This document shows positions 1 through 6,856 of a stretch of DNA of 7,310 nucleotides, piece after piece (the first letter of the stretch is position 1; every line of letters starts with the position of its first letter). Both the position numbers and the translations under genes were made by a program. The notes below the pieces were generated by a model. The model saw only the letters and a list, made by a program, of their open reading frames with translations, had not been told where the DNA came from and ran no database searches. Source of the stretch: Gemmatimonadota bacterium (GTDB lineage: Bacteria; Gemmatimonadota; Gemmatimonadetes; Longimicrobiales; Gaopeijiaceae); NCBI GenBank assembly GCA_024638395.1, contig JAHEKK010000153.1, positions 1-7,310 of the forward strand, in the 5' to 3' direction.

Positions 1-734
1 TCGTCCTTGACCGAATCGTACGCGGGATCCCACGACATGATGCGCCGCTCGCCGGCCAGCACCGCCAATGATCGTAGCGCCTTCGAGACGTCGGCCGCTC
101 CCTCCAGACCCGGCACCCGATGGAGATAGTTGCCCGCTACGACCCAACGGCCATAGGGGTCGGGCCGGATCCGACGTGTCGCGGTTTCGTCCCGGTACTC
201 CCCGGTCAGTCCGAAGAGGATCGTGCTCTCCAGGCTTCCGTATCCTCCGAACCCCACCACCCCTGAGATCACGGCCCGATGCTCCGGTGACGCCGCGGCC
301 AGGATCACCTGGGGACAACCGAAGGAGAATCCCACGAGGCCACACTCCGCACCGGGCCGGCATTCGCGGACATGGTTCACTGCGTCGGCAACGGCGCGGT
401 GTCCCGGGGCAGGGTCCAGGTTCAACTCGCGCCAGGCCTCGACGCGGGGGATGAGGACCGCTGCGCCGCTTCCGGCCAACGCCCCCGCGAAACGCACCAG
501 CGCGGGGTGGTCCTCACCGGCCACGGTGACGCCGTGGAGGACGATCCACGTGGGCGAATCGGGCTCTTCCCAGGGGCCGTAGACGACCGCGCCTCGTTGC
601 CCCTCGCCCAGGGAGATGCGTCGCGGTAGGGCGGGGGCCGGTCGGGCCCACCGCCAGAGGTAGCGGGCGACGCGAAGCGAGGGACTCCTCAGAGGATGCT
701 CCAGATCCGTGGGACAGCGGCAGGCCACGGGCAT
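1..734 (-). CDS. Alpha/beta hydrolase, 3' end beyond the left edge
   Basis: The reading frame is open from an ATG at 734 down to position 1, giving 244 codons with no stop. An in-frame TAG at 767-765 closes it upstream, so ATG 734 (or GTG 728) is the start. No Shine-Dalgarno is visible. The protein begins with a basic, Arg/Trp-rich stretch of about 40 residues. A beta strand then leads to LHGVT (66-70), which fits the oxyanion-loop HG motif. GFSFG (135-139) is a good nucleophile elbow with Ser137. Downstream are GFGGY (161-165) and RPDPYGRWVV (190-199), which I associate with a serine-hydrolase group common in Gemmatimonadota. The acid and histidine of the triad would lie beyond the edge. A small hydrolase or esterase acting on an unknown substrate is the safe call. 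No signal peptide is evident, so it is probably cytoplasmic. It is divergent from the membrane protein gene, with 23 bp between the start codons. Confidence 0.85.
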   Translation of the reverse strand, partial: MPVACRCPTDLEHPLRSPSLRVARYLWRWARPAPALPRRISLGEGQRGAVVYGPWEEPDSPTWIVLHGVTVAGEDHPALVRFAGALAGSGAAVLIPRVEAWRELNLDPAPGHRAVADAVNHVRECRPGAECGLVGFSFGCPQVILAAASPEHRAVISGVVGFGGYGSLESTILFGLTGEYRDETATRRIRPDPYGRWVVAGNYLHRVPGLEGAADVSKALRSLAVLAGERRIMSWDPAYDSVKD

Positions 735-746
735 GAGGTTGCCAAT

Positions 747-751
747 GGAGG
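747..751 (+). promoter_or_regulatory. Ribosome binding site supporting a TTG start
   Basis: GGAGG lies 6 nt before TTG 758, and the purine run continues to 754. This is the best reason to start the DUF2723 gene at the rare TTG codon. The next in-frame candidates are other TTG codons (845, 893), which would shorten only the hydrophilic tail. The ATG at 745 is in another frame. Confidence 0.5.
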
Positions 752-757
752 GGGCTG

Positions 758-3052
758 TTGCGAACTATCGGAGTCGAAGCCCACCCGCGTCTCCTGCCTT
801 CTCAAGATGCCTCATCCTCACCCCGTTCCGCACCGGAGCGCCCGTTGAGCCGAGCGGAACCCCGGGGCCGGCCCGAAGTCGTTGATCCGGACGCTTTGAA
901 ACCGCCCTACCGCGACGCGGTCATCGCCGGCGCGGCCGTCTTCGCCCTCTATGTCGCCACCCTCGCGCCGAGCACCGCCTGGTGGGACGCCAGCGAGTAC
1001 ATCGCAACCGCCCATACCCTCGGCATTCCCCACCCGCCGGGGAACCCCCTTTTCGTCGCCCTCGCCCGGACGTGGTCGATGCTCCTCGCCCCATTGGGCA
1101 TCTCTCCCGCGGTCCGGATCAACCTATTTGCCGCGGCCACGTCGGCCGCTTCGTTCGCCTTCCTCTATCTGGTGGCCCACCGGATCCTGGCCGGCGCCGG
1201 CATTCGGGGCGTAGCGGGTCGTGTGGGTGGTGCGGTGTCGGTCTGCCTCGGCGCCACGACCTATACCGTCTGGGCCCAGAGCAACGCCAACGAAAAGGTG
1301 TACACTCTGTCGGTCCTCATCATCGCTGCGGTGACCTGGTTGGCCGTGCGGTGGAGGGACCGTGCCGACGAGCCCGGCGGTGAGCGCCTGCTCCTCTGGG
1401 CGGCCTATCTCATGGTCCTGGGCACCACGAGCCACCTGATGTCCGTGCTGCCGGTCGCCGCCTTGGCCGTCCTGGTGATCATGACCCGGTGGAGGACGGT
1501 CGCGAACCCGGCGTTCTTGAGCCGCCTCGCCCTGGTCGGCCTGGTAGGGCTGTCCTTCAGCTTCTTTCTTCCCATCCGGGCGGCGGAGCGGCCCGTCGTG
1601 AATGAGGGAGACTCGGTTTGCGAATCGCTGGGGGGAGCGGCTGTTGCCATCTACACGGCCGGCAAGAGGGGGTGTCCCGCCTTGGCGGCGAGTCTTCGCC
1701 GTGAGCAGTACCAGAAGCCTCCCTTGTCGGTTCGTATGTCGCCCTTAGGCCACCAGGTCCTCAACTACTTCCAATACCTGGATTGGCAATGGGCGCGTGG
1801 CCTACACCCCGACGAGATCCCCGGCTCGGCCCGGACCCCCGTGACCCTCGTCTTCCTGCTCCTTGCCGTCCTGGGGCTGGGAGTCACCCTGCGAGTAGAC
1901 AGGTCCATCGGGATCTACCTTGCCATTCTGCTCGGGGTCCTGTCCCTGGGGCTGGTGTTCTACCTCAACTTCAGGTTCGGGTATTCCCTGGCCCCGGAAA
2001 TCACCGACCGGTCGGCCCACGAGGTCCGGGAGCGCGACTATTTCTTCGTCGCCAGCTTCGCGCTCTGGGGACTCCTGGCCGGAATCGGTCTCACGTGGTG
2101 CTGGCAGACCCTTGCGAGGCGTGGGGGAGACCCGCGTCTGGCCTCTCCGGTTCTTCTGCTGGCCTTTGTACCCCTTGTCACGAACTGGCATTGGGCGTCC
2201 CGGGCCGGGGACTATGCGGCTCGCGACTGGGCCTACGACGTCCTGATGAGCGTCGAGCCCTACGGGGTCCTGTTCACCAACGGTGACAACGACACGTTCC
2301 CGCTGTGGTATCTGCAAGAGGTCGAGGAGATCCGCCGGGATGTGACTGTGGCTGTTGTCCAGTATCTCTATACGGAATGGTATGCGGGCCAGTTGATCGA
2401 ACTGACCCGTCCGGATCGCCAGCGGCCCTACGAACCGGTCGTTCCGGGGCTCTACGACCAACGGCCCCCTCCCTCCGGGCCCGTCCTGTCTCTACGGGCC
2501 GACCAGATCTCGCAGATCGTGGATGGTCAGGCGCCCGCAGGGTTCTCGGTGCAGTTCGGGAATGTGTCCGTTGAATTCCCGGAGGGGATGTTCCTGGGGC
2601 GGGGCCACTACCTCACCCTCGCCATGATCGCCTCGTCCGGGCATGAGCGCCCCATCTACTTTGCGGGAACGGGTGGCGAGATGCAGAACGTCGGCCTGTC
2701 CCCCTGGGGAGTGAACCAGGGGCTCGTGACAAAGCTGGTCATGAGGGATATGGAGGCGGATCCGCCGGAGGGATTCGTGCGTACCGTAGTGCCCGGAATC
2801 GAGTGGGTGGACTTCCCTCGTAGCCAGCGGCTGGTGGACGAGGTATACAGCTATCGGGGCCTCGGCCAGCGAGACGTATGGCCCGACAACGCGACGTTGA
2901 ACATCCCTGCCCAGTACTATTTCATGGCCGGCGCCCTGGCCGAGGCCGCGGCCGCCGAGGGGGACACGGCCTCGGCCCGCAGGTATGCGGACATGCGAGA
3001 TGACTTTCTCAGTGTCGCCCAGGGGGGCCGGAAGGCCCTCCGGAGCTACTGA
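758..3052 (+). CDS. DUF2723 (TMEM260-like) GT-C-type polytopic membrane protein
   Basis: The product is 764 residues. Residues 1-50 form a hydrophilic, Pro/Arg-rich tail, probably cytoplasmic. About ten to twelve hydrophobic segments follow between residues 52 and 475, and the rest is a large soluble C-terminal domain. Family signatures seen are WWDASEYI (75-82, with Asp77 and Glu80 in the place of the first-loop acidic motif of GT-C glycosyltransferases), HPPG (92-95), NEKVY (178-182), RERDYFF (424-430) and NGDNDTFPLWYLQEVE (508-523). The end (about 716-757) looks like a single TPR-type helical pair. DUF2723 is the family of human TMEM260, a protein O-mannosyltransferase. By analogy this protein may transfer a lipid-linked sugar to exported proteins, but substrate and donor are inferred. 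Start TTG 758 is chosen for its GGAGG; a shorter start at TTG 845 is possible. The gene is followed after 25 bp by the M24 gene, probably in one transcript. Confidence 0.88.
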   Translation: MRTIGVEAHPRLLPSQDASSSPRSAPERPLSRAEPRGRPEVVDPDALKPPYRDAVIAGAAVFALYVATLAPSTAWWDASEYIATAHTLGIPHPPGNPLFVALARTWSMLLAPLGISPAVRINLFAAATSAASFAFLYLVAHRILAGAGIRGVAGRVGGAVSVCLGATTYTVWAQSNANEKVYTLSVLIIAAVTWLAVRWRDRADEPGGERLLLWAAYLMVLGTTSHLMSVLPVAALAVLVIMTRWRTVANPAFLSRLALVGLVGLSFSFFLPIRAAERPVVNEGDSVCESLGGAAVAIYTAGKRGCPALAASLRREQYQKPPLSVRMSPLGHQVLNYFQYLDWQWARGLHPDEIPGSARTPVTLVFLLLAVLGLGVTLRVDRSIGIYLAILLGVLSLGLVFYLNFRFGYSLAPEITDRSAHEVRERDYFFVASFALWGLLAGIGLTWCWQTLARRGGDPRLASPVLLLAFVPLVTNWHWASRAGDYAARDWAYDVLMSVEPYGVLFTNGDNDTFPLWYLQEVEEIRRDVTVAVVQYLYTEWYAGQLIELTRPDRQRPYEPVVPGLYDQRPPPSGPVLSLRADQISQIVDGQAPAGFSVQFGNVSVEFPEGMFLGRGHYLTLAMIASSGHERPIYFAGTGGEMQNVGLSPWGVNQGLVTKLVMRDMEADPPEGFVRTVVPGIEWVDFPRSQRLVDEVYSYRGLGQRDVWPDNATLNIPAQYYFMAGALAEAAAAEGDTASARRYADMRDDFLSVAQGGRKALRSY

Positions 3053-3063
3053 CCACACCCGTT

Positions 3064-3070
3064 GGGGAGG
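3064..3070 (+). promoter_or_regulatory. Strong ribosome binding site of the M24 gene
   Basis: GGGGAGG sits 7 nt before ATG 3078. It decides between this start and longer in-frame ATGs upstream (for example 2985) that lie inside the preceding gene and would bury the Tat signal. Confidence 0.65.
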
Positions 3071-3077
3071 ACGACGC

Positions 3078-4490
3078 ATGACGTCACGCCGTGAGTTCAT
3101 GGGGACGATGGGAGCCGGACTGGCGGCAGCGGGTACGTCTGCCTCGGCCATGGCCTGCTCCACCAATCAGGACGCCATGGGTCTCTCGGACTCTGAAGCT
3201 CTGCTGGTCTCCGATCCCATGCATGTGGAGCCGGCGCCCGTCGGCTACGACCGGCTCCCACTTGCCTGGCACCAGGCTGCGGCCCGGAGACTGAAGGAGC
3301 GCCTCACCGACCTGGATCTCACCACCATCCTGCTGCGAACCGATCAGAACATCGTGTACTTCACGGGTTGCTTCAGAGGGTCGGGCGAGCGGAGCACGTG
3401 GACCGCGTTCCCAACAGACGAGGACGACACGGTCTACTGGTACTCACCGGGCATCGACCGGGATCTGATCGAGAGCTGGTGGGCCACGGAGAACGAGTAC
3501 TACTTCGGGTACCCCCACGCCGAGGGAGCCTACCCGAATCGGGGTCGGGTGACGGTGGGACCGCCCGTGGACCTGTTCGGTTGGATGCTGGAGCGAGCCC
3601 GGCCGAAGGGCTTCCTCGGCCCCCGGGTCGGCGTGGATTGGACGCTGAGCGAGAGCGAACGACGCACCGCGGCGCGGCGGGCGCCCGGCACGGAATTCGT
3701 GAACATCGCCTCGGCGTGTCAGGCGATGCAGATCATCAAGACCCCGGAAGAGCTCGCCCTGACTCAGCGTGCCTATCGGTACTTCGATCGTATCCATGCC
3801 TTCGCCCGCGACTACATCCTGGAGCGGGGCACGGATCTCACCGACTTCGAACTGGGCCAGGCCCTCCAGGCCTACGGCATCGGTCTCCTCATGAACGACA
3901 TCGACTACGATGGGCTACCCCATTCGGCGGTCGGGGTCGAGGTGACGTCGCACTACGTTCGCGCGGGAAGGGCGAGCGCATCGCCGCACCCGAACCAGTT
4001 CTTCTACGCCAAGGTCGAACGGGGTCAAACCGTCTATGTGAACACCGATATCAAGCTCGGTGGCCTCGGCGGAGAGGCCTATCGCAACTACCTCATCGGC
4101 CCCTGGACCCCCGAGCAGGAGAGAATGTGGGAGGTCGTGGCCGAGAGCATCCAGATTCAGGAAGAGGAGTCACGGGCAGGGGCGGTGTGCCAGGAGATCG
4201 CCCGGAAGATCCACCAGCACCAGGTCGACGCCGGCATGGCCGAGTACATCTACCATCGGCCCGCACACGGGCAGGGTCAGTTCTTCGTAGGGCACCAACC
4301 CCCCTTCATCGCCCTCGGAGACGAGTCGGTGCTGGAGGAGAACATGACGTTCTCCATGGAGCCGGGTCTCTACGACCCGAGTCGAGGAATCGGCATCAAT
4401 CCGAGCGACAACCTGAGAGTGACGGCAGAGCGGGGCGTCCGTTTCAGCTCCATTCCGTTCTCCAAGGAATGGAGCTTTCTGGAGATCTGA
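3078..4490 (+). CDS. Tat-exported M24 (creatinase/prolidase-fold) protein with degenerate metal site
   Basis: The product is 470 residues. The N-terminus has SRREFMG (3-9), a twin-arginine motif, followed by a short Ala/Gly-rich hydrophobic run and SAMAC (23-27). The protein is therefore a Tat substrate, perhaps a lipoprotein anchored at Cys27; the lipobox is weak. Residues about 60-215 resemble the creatinase N-terminal domain, with NIVYFTG at 91-97, and about 225-460 the M24 pita-bread domain, with AHGQG (396-400) and SMEPGLY (426-432). Aligned by eye with E. coli aminopeptidase P, the five metal ligands (Asp, Asp, His, Glu, Glu) become Asn322, Glu333, Gln401, Glu428 and Ser443, so only one is kept unchanged. 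Creatinase, a metal-free member of the fold, also has Asn at the first site and uses a His that may correspond to His304 in SPHPN. A non-peptidase hydrolase role is therefore as likely as Xaa-Pro peptidase activity, and the substrate is unknown. The gene follows the DUF2723 gene closely and converges with the epimerase fragment 7 bp away. Confidence 0.88.
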   Translation: MTSRREFMGTMGAGLAAAGTSASAMACSTNQDAMGLSDSEALLVSDPMHVEPAPVGYDRLPLAWHQAAARRLKERLTDLDLTTILLRTDQNIVYFTGCFRGSGERSTWTAFPTDEDDTVYWYSPGIDRDLIESWWATENEYYFGYPHAEGAYPNRGRVTVGPPVDLFGWMLERARPKGFLGPRVGVDWTLSESERRTAARRAPGTEFVNIASACQAMQIIKTPEELALTQRAYRYFDRIHAFARDYILERGTDLTDFELGQALQAYGIGLLMNDIDYDGLPHSAVGVEVTSHYVRAGRASASPHPNQFFYAKVERGQTVYVNTDIKLGGLGGEAYRNYLIGPWTPEQERMWEVVAESIQIQEEESRAGAVCQEIARKIHQHQVDAGMAEYIYHRPAHGQGQFFVGHQPPFIALGDESVLEENMTFSMEPGLYDPSRGIGINPSDNLRVTAERGVRFSSIPFSKEWSFLEI

Positions 4491-4497
4491 GGGAGAC

Positions 4498-4845
4498 TCA
4501 GCCTTGCGCGGCGTGCCAGGCGTCCAGCACCTCTCGTTCCCGGGCACGGCTCATCCCGAAGCCCCGGTTCTCCCGCTCCTCTGCGGGGCGGGTCTTATCC
4601 CATTCCAGCGTATCCCGGGCGGTGGTCGCCAGGGGCCTGAACGTGAGGCCCGCGGCCACCGCCGCACTCACGTCCACGAACATGAGGGGGTCTCCGGGAA
4701 TCCATGACGGCAGGTCGGTCCAGGGAGCCAACTCCTGCGCCTCGAGGAATGCTTCAGGCACCCAGGTCAACTCGTAGGGATTCGTCATGACGCTCCCGAT
4801 CTGGTCCAGCATGGAACCCATCGAGAGACGTTCGGCCGGCCCCGT
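4498..4845 (-). CDS. C-terminal fragment of an NAD-dependent epimerase/dehydratase (SDR), 5' part missing
   Basis: Read from about 4845 this frame gives TGPAERLSMGSML and continues for about 115 residues to a TGA at 4500-4498. It includes WTDLPSWIP, FVDVSAAVAAGLTFRP and ARDTLEWDKTRP. These are the C-terminal signatures of extended-SDR epimerase-like proteins, where a substrate-domain helix is followed by a GLTFRPL...T..DTL.W segment. The whole Rossmann domain with GxxGxxG and YxxxK is absent. Homology seems to begin near 4845, where the metallophosphatase reading frame breaks off. If translated in place it could only start at ATG 4821, 4812 or 4788, and the product could not bind NAD. Its stop codon lies 7 bp from that of the convergent M24 gene, a normal gene end, so only the 5' side is damaged. 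It is either a gene cut by an assembly join or a true pseudogene left by recombination. Confidence 0.72.
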   Translation of the reverse strand, partial: TGPAERLSMGSMLDQIGSVMTNPYELTWVPEAFLEAQELAPWTDLPSWIPGDPLMFVDVSAAVAAGLTFRPLATTARDTLEWDKTRPAEERENRGFGMSRAREREVLDAWHAAQG

Positions 4846-6661
4846 TGAATGCGCGCACGCGGTATCGGTAGTTGGTTACCGGCTGCAGACCGCTGTCGGT
4901 GTAAGTTAAGACATCGGCACCCAGGGTCGCGATCTCCGCCCAGGCGGACCCATTCCAACGCTGCACGACGAAACCGTATTCATCGGCAAGGACATCGTCC
5001 CATGCGAGCAGGACCTCGAATGCCGAAATTGCCTGCGCAGTCAGGTTGCCGGGAGCGTCCGGCGGATCACCCGGCTCCAGGTCGGTGCGGATGAACATCT
5101 GGTCCACCAGGATGCTGTCCAACGCTCCGCTGGTGCCCGCCGTGCGATCCGTATCCGCGACCCGCACGTACACCGTTCCGCCGGTCGCGGGATCCAGGCT
5201 GTACGACTGCGCCGGCGCGCTGGCGTCGTCCACGGTGAACATGTCGGAATAGGTTAGGTCGTCGGTTGACCAGGCAAAGGTGAAAGCATCCCCGTCGTCG
5301 GAGGCCGTGGCGAATACCTCGGCAAAAAACGTCACCGCCGTGCCCGGCTGAACCTGGAATGCCCATTTGTGTTCCAGCTGGGAATAGCGCCTGCTGGGTT
5401 TACCGCCGGAGCTGCGCTCGGTGATGGTCTGCAGGGTGCCGTCCAGTACGTGCGTATCGGCATAAGTGCCACTGACATTGCCTTTTACCGGGATGTCGCT
5501 GTTAGCGTAACTGTCGCTGGCAGCCAGGTGGTCCAGTTGAAACGAATCGAGCTCCGTGCCGAATTCATCCCGGGCCGTGAAATAGAGGACATCCCCCAGG
5601 ATTTCAACCTCGCAGAAATGCCGGGCCTGGGCCGCCGCCACGATATGTTCAAAGCCGGGATCCGGCGCATACAGCGGCGCCCCGCCCCCGCCGGTGGTGA
5701 TGTGCTGTATGCCGTCGACGACAGCACGGGCGTAGTAATGGTTGTGCCCGGTGAAAATCACGTCCACACCGTGTGCCACGGCGAGGGGCTGTATGTAATT
5801 CTGAACATTGGCGTTATTGCCGTGGCCGCCTGCCGACCAGCCCGGCGCATGGAACACCAGGAACTTCCATGTCTTCGTGCTGGAAGCCAGGTCATCTTCG
5901 AGCCATGCATGTTGAATGGAACCCGGGCTGTAATTCACGTACTGATCGATGACGGTGATATGCGCCGGGCCGTAATCGAACGACCAGTAAAATCCGCCGG
6001 GCTCATAAAGATAGGGGAAGTATTTGTAGTAAAGGACGCCGGTGCGTTCGTGGTTGCCCCGCGCGCCGTTCAGGGGCATGTTCGCCTGGAATTCATTGGA
6101 GTTGGCGTAGGAGGCATCGAAGAACTGCAAAGCCCAGTGGGATTCCAGGTCACCGTCATTCACCCAGTCCCCCACGTGCAGCGTGATGGTCTGGTACCCC
6201 GGGTCCAGCGCGTAGGTCTGGATCATCTCGGCATTGACGAAGTCATGGTCGGCGGGATTGGAGCGGGTGTCTCCGTAAGCCAGGAATTTCACGTTGTCGG
6301 CGCCATCCGGTGGGGCGGCACGGAAAGAACCGCTGCCAACGGCGTCGGCGCTGCAGTTCGCCTGGTAGAAGTACTTGACGGAGGGAGTCAGCCCGGTGAT
6401 CGTATACATGTGCTGGTGCTCATCGGTGCCAGCGCCGTTTTCGGTCGTGCCGGCGGATCCCGTCGAGTACGATGTATCCTCGCCCCACTCGATCGTGCAG
6501 GACTGCGTGCTGTCCAATTGCCACAGCACCGTCATCGCCGTGTTGAGCCCATCGAAGATCAGGTAAGGCCCTTTCTGCACGGCCGCGTTTGACAGGCCTG
6601 AAAAACCCAGTAAAAGGATGCCTGTCAGCATGTATTCGGGTAACCGTTTCTCAATGAACAT
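4754..6661 (-). CDS. Secreted purple-acid-phosphatase-like metallophosphoesterase with FN3 domain, C-terminus truncated
   Basis: ATG 6661 is preceded by GAGGGG 7 nt upstream. Residues 1-26 are a Sec signal peptide (hydrophobic 10-23, cleavage likely after SNA). About 27-115 match the N-terminal beta domain of purple acid phosphatases, and about 123-378 a calcineurin-like catalytic domain. The catalytic motifs are GDTR (130-133), HVGDWVNDG (162-170), GNHE (202-205), FHAP (270-273) and GHNH (305-308). The DxH histidine and the GDxxY tyrosine are missing; His139, eight residues after Asp131, is a candidate replacement ligand in this GDTR-type group. About 390-525 is a beta-rich domain I do not know by name (HKWAFQVQPG, VRVADTDRTAG, VDQMFIRTD). 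About 535-609 is a fibronectin type III repeat ending in YRYRVRAFNGAG. The last 26 codons are out-of-phase reading of the epimerase fragment, so the true C-terminus is missing. Likely a periplasmic or extracellular phosphoesterase; the substrate is not predictable. Confidence 0.87.
   Translation of the reverse strand: MFIEKRLPEYMLTGILLLGFSGLSNAAVQKGPYLIFDGLNTAMTVLWQLDSTQSCTIEWGEDTSYSTGSAGTTENGAGTDEHQHMYTITGLTPSVKYFYQANCSADAVGSGSFRAAPPDGADNVKFLAYGDTRSNPADHDFVNAEMIQTYALDPGYQTITLHVGDWVNDGDLESHWALQFFDASYANSNEFQANMPLNGARGNHERTGVLYYKYFPYLYEPGGFYWSFDYGPAHITVIDQYVNYSPGSIQHAWLEDDLASSTKTWKFLVFHAPGWSAGGHGNNANVQNYIQPLAVAHGVDVIFTGHNHYYARAVVDGIQHITTGGGGAPLYAPDPGFEHIVAAAQARHFCEVEILGDVLYFTARDEFGTELDSFQLDHLAASDSYANSDIPVKGNVSGTYADTHVLDGTLQTITERSSGGKPSRRYSQLEHKWAFQVQPGTAVTFFAEVFATASDDGDAFTFAWSTDDLTYSDMFTVDDASAPAQSYSLDPATGGTVYVRVADTDRTAGTSGALDSILVDQMFIRTDLEPGDPPDAPGNLTAQAISAFEVLLAWDDVLADEYGFVVQRWNGSAWAEIATLGADVLTYTDSGLQPVTNYRYRVRAFNGAGRTSLDGFHAGPDRERHDESLRVDLGA
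4834..4849. other. Chimeric junction between two unrelated DNA segments
   Basis: On the minus strand the FN3 sequence of the phosphatase stays plausible up to FNGAG (codons at 4849-4835). The epimerase sequence becomes plausible from TGPAE (codons starting at 4845) in a different frame. The two readings overlap on roughly acggggccggc, a GC-rich stretch that could have served as microhomology. Composition and apparent lineage of the genes change here. The sequence proves that two gene fragments are joined out of frame; whether by assembly or by biology it does not tell. Confidence 0.7.
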
Positions 6662-6789
6662 GATCGTTCCCCTCTGCTAATCACCGGGAGTGGTTGTCAT
6701 CAATGTGTTGTGCGTCTCCTATCGGCCCTTTTGTTGGTACGCCCAATGCGACCCTGACGTCCATGACCTGCATCAGCATCCGGATTGCG

Positions 6790-6806
6790 TCATGCAATTG
6801 GCATGA
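6790..6806. repeat. Inverted repeat, possible operator
   Basis: tcatgc-aattg-gcatga is a perfect pair of 6-base arms separated by 5 bases. It sits about 24 bp upstream of the proposed CDF -35 element and between two divergent genes, a usual place for a dimeric regulator to bind. A 6-base match in AT-rich DNA is not rare, so the regulatory role is inference. Confidence 0.35.
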
Positions 6807-6829
6807 ATGAATTTGCGCGAAAAAGGGCT

Positions 6830-6856
6830 TTGACCACTCGTATGATTTGCTAGGAT
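6830..6856 (+). promoter_or_regulatory. Candidate sigma70-type promoter for the CDF gene
   Basis: TTGACC (6830-6835) matches five of six bases of the -35 consensus. TAGGAT (6851-6856) matches four of six of the -10 consensus. The spacer is 15 bases, which is short. TATGAT at 6841-6846 is a better -10 by sequence, but it has no -35 at the right distance. Confidence 0.25.

Noticed and set aside
68..629. Overlapping plus-strand open frames of 85-128 codons at the left edge
   Set aside because: The minus strand here carries an uninterrupted alpha/beta hydrolase with an HG motif and GFSFG nucleophile elbow. The plus frames are compositionally biased and overlap each other.
1802..3166. Two minus-strand open frames of 219 and 224 codons opposite the DUF2723 gene
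   Set aside because: They lie opposite conserved family motifs of the membrane protein, have no domain of their own and no ribosome site. They are high-GC antisense artefacts.
4480..4510. Bidirectional terminator between the convergent M24 and epimerase ends
   Set aside because: Only 7 bp separate the stop codons, and I found no GC-rich hairpin followed by a T-run on either strand.
3368..4777. Plus-strand open frame of 469 codons overlapping the M24 gene and running into the convergent gene
   Set aside because: The translation is Arg/Gly/Pro-rich and featureless, and it crosses from the M24 gene into the antisense of the epimerase fragment. It is a shadow of the M24 gene in another frame.
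4754..4835. Natural gene fusion of the phosphatase with an epimerase
   Set aside because: The epimerase residues are in a different frame from the phosphatase, so the continuous frame reads through 26 meaningless codons and no fusion protein is made.
5369..6592. Plus-strand open frame of 407 codons antisense to the phosphatase
   Set aside because: The opposite strand encodes a clear signal peptide and all metallophosphoesterase motifs. The antisense frame has no recognisable domain and is explained by GC-rich codon use.
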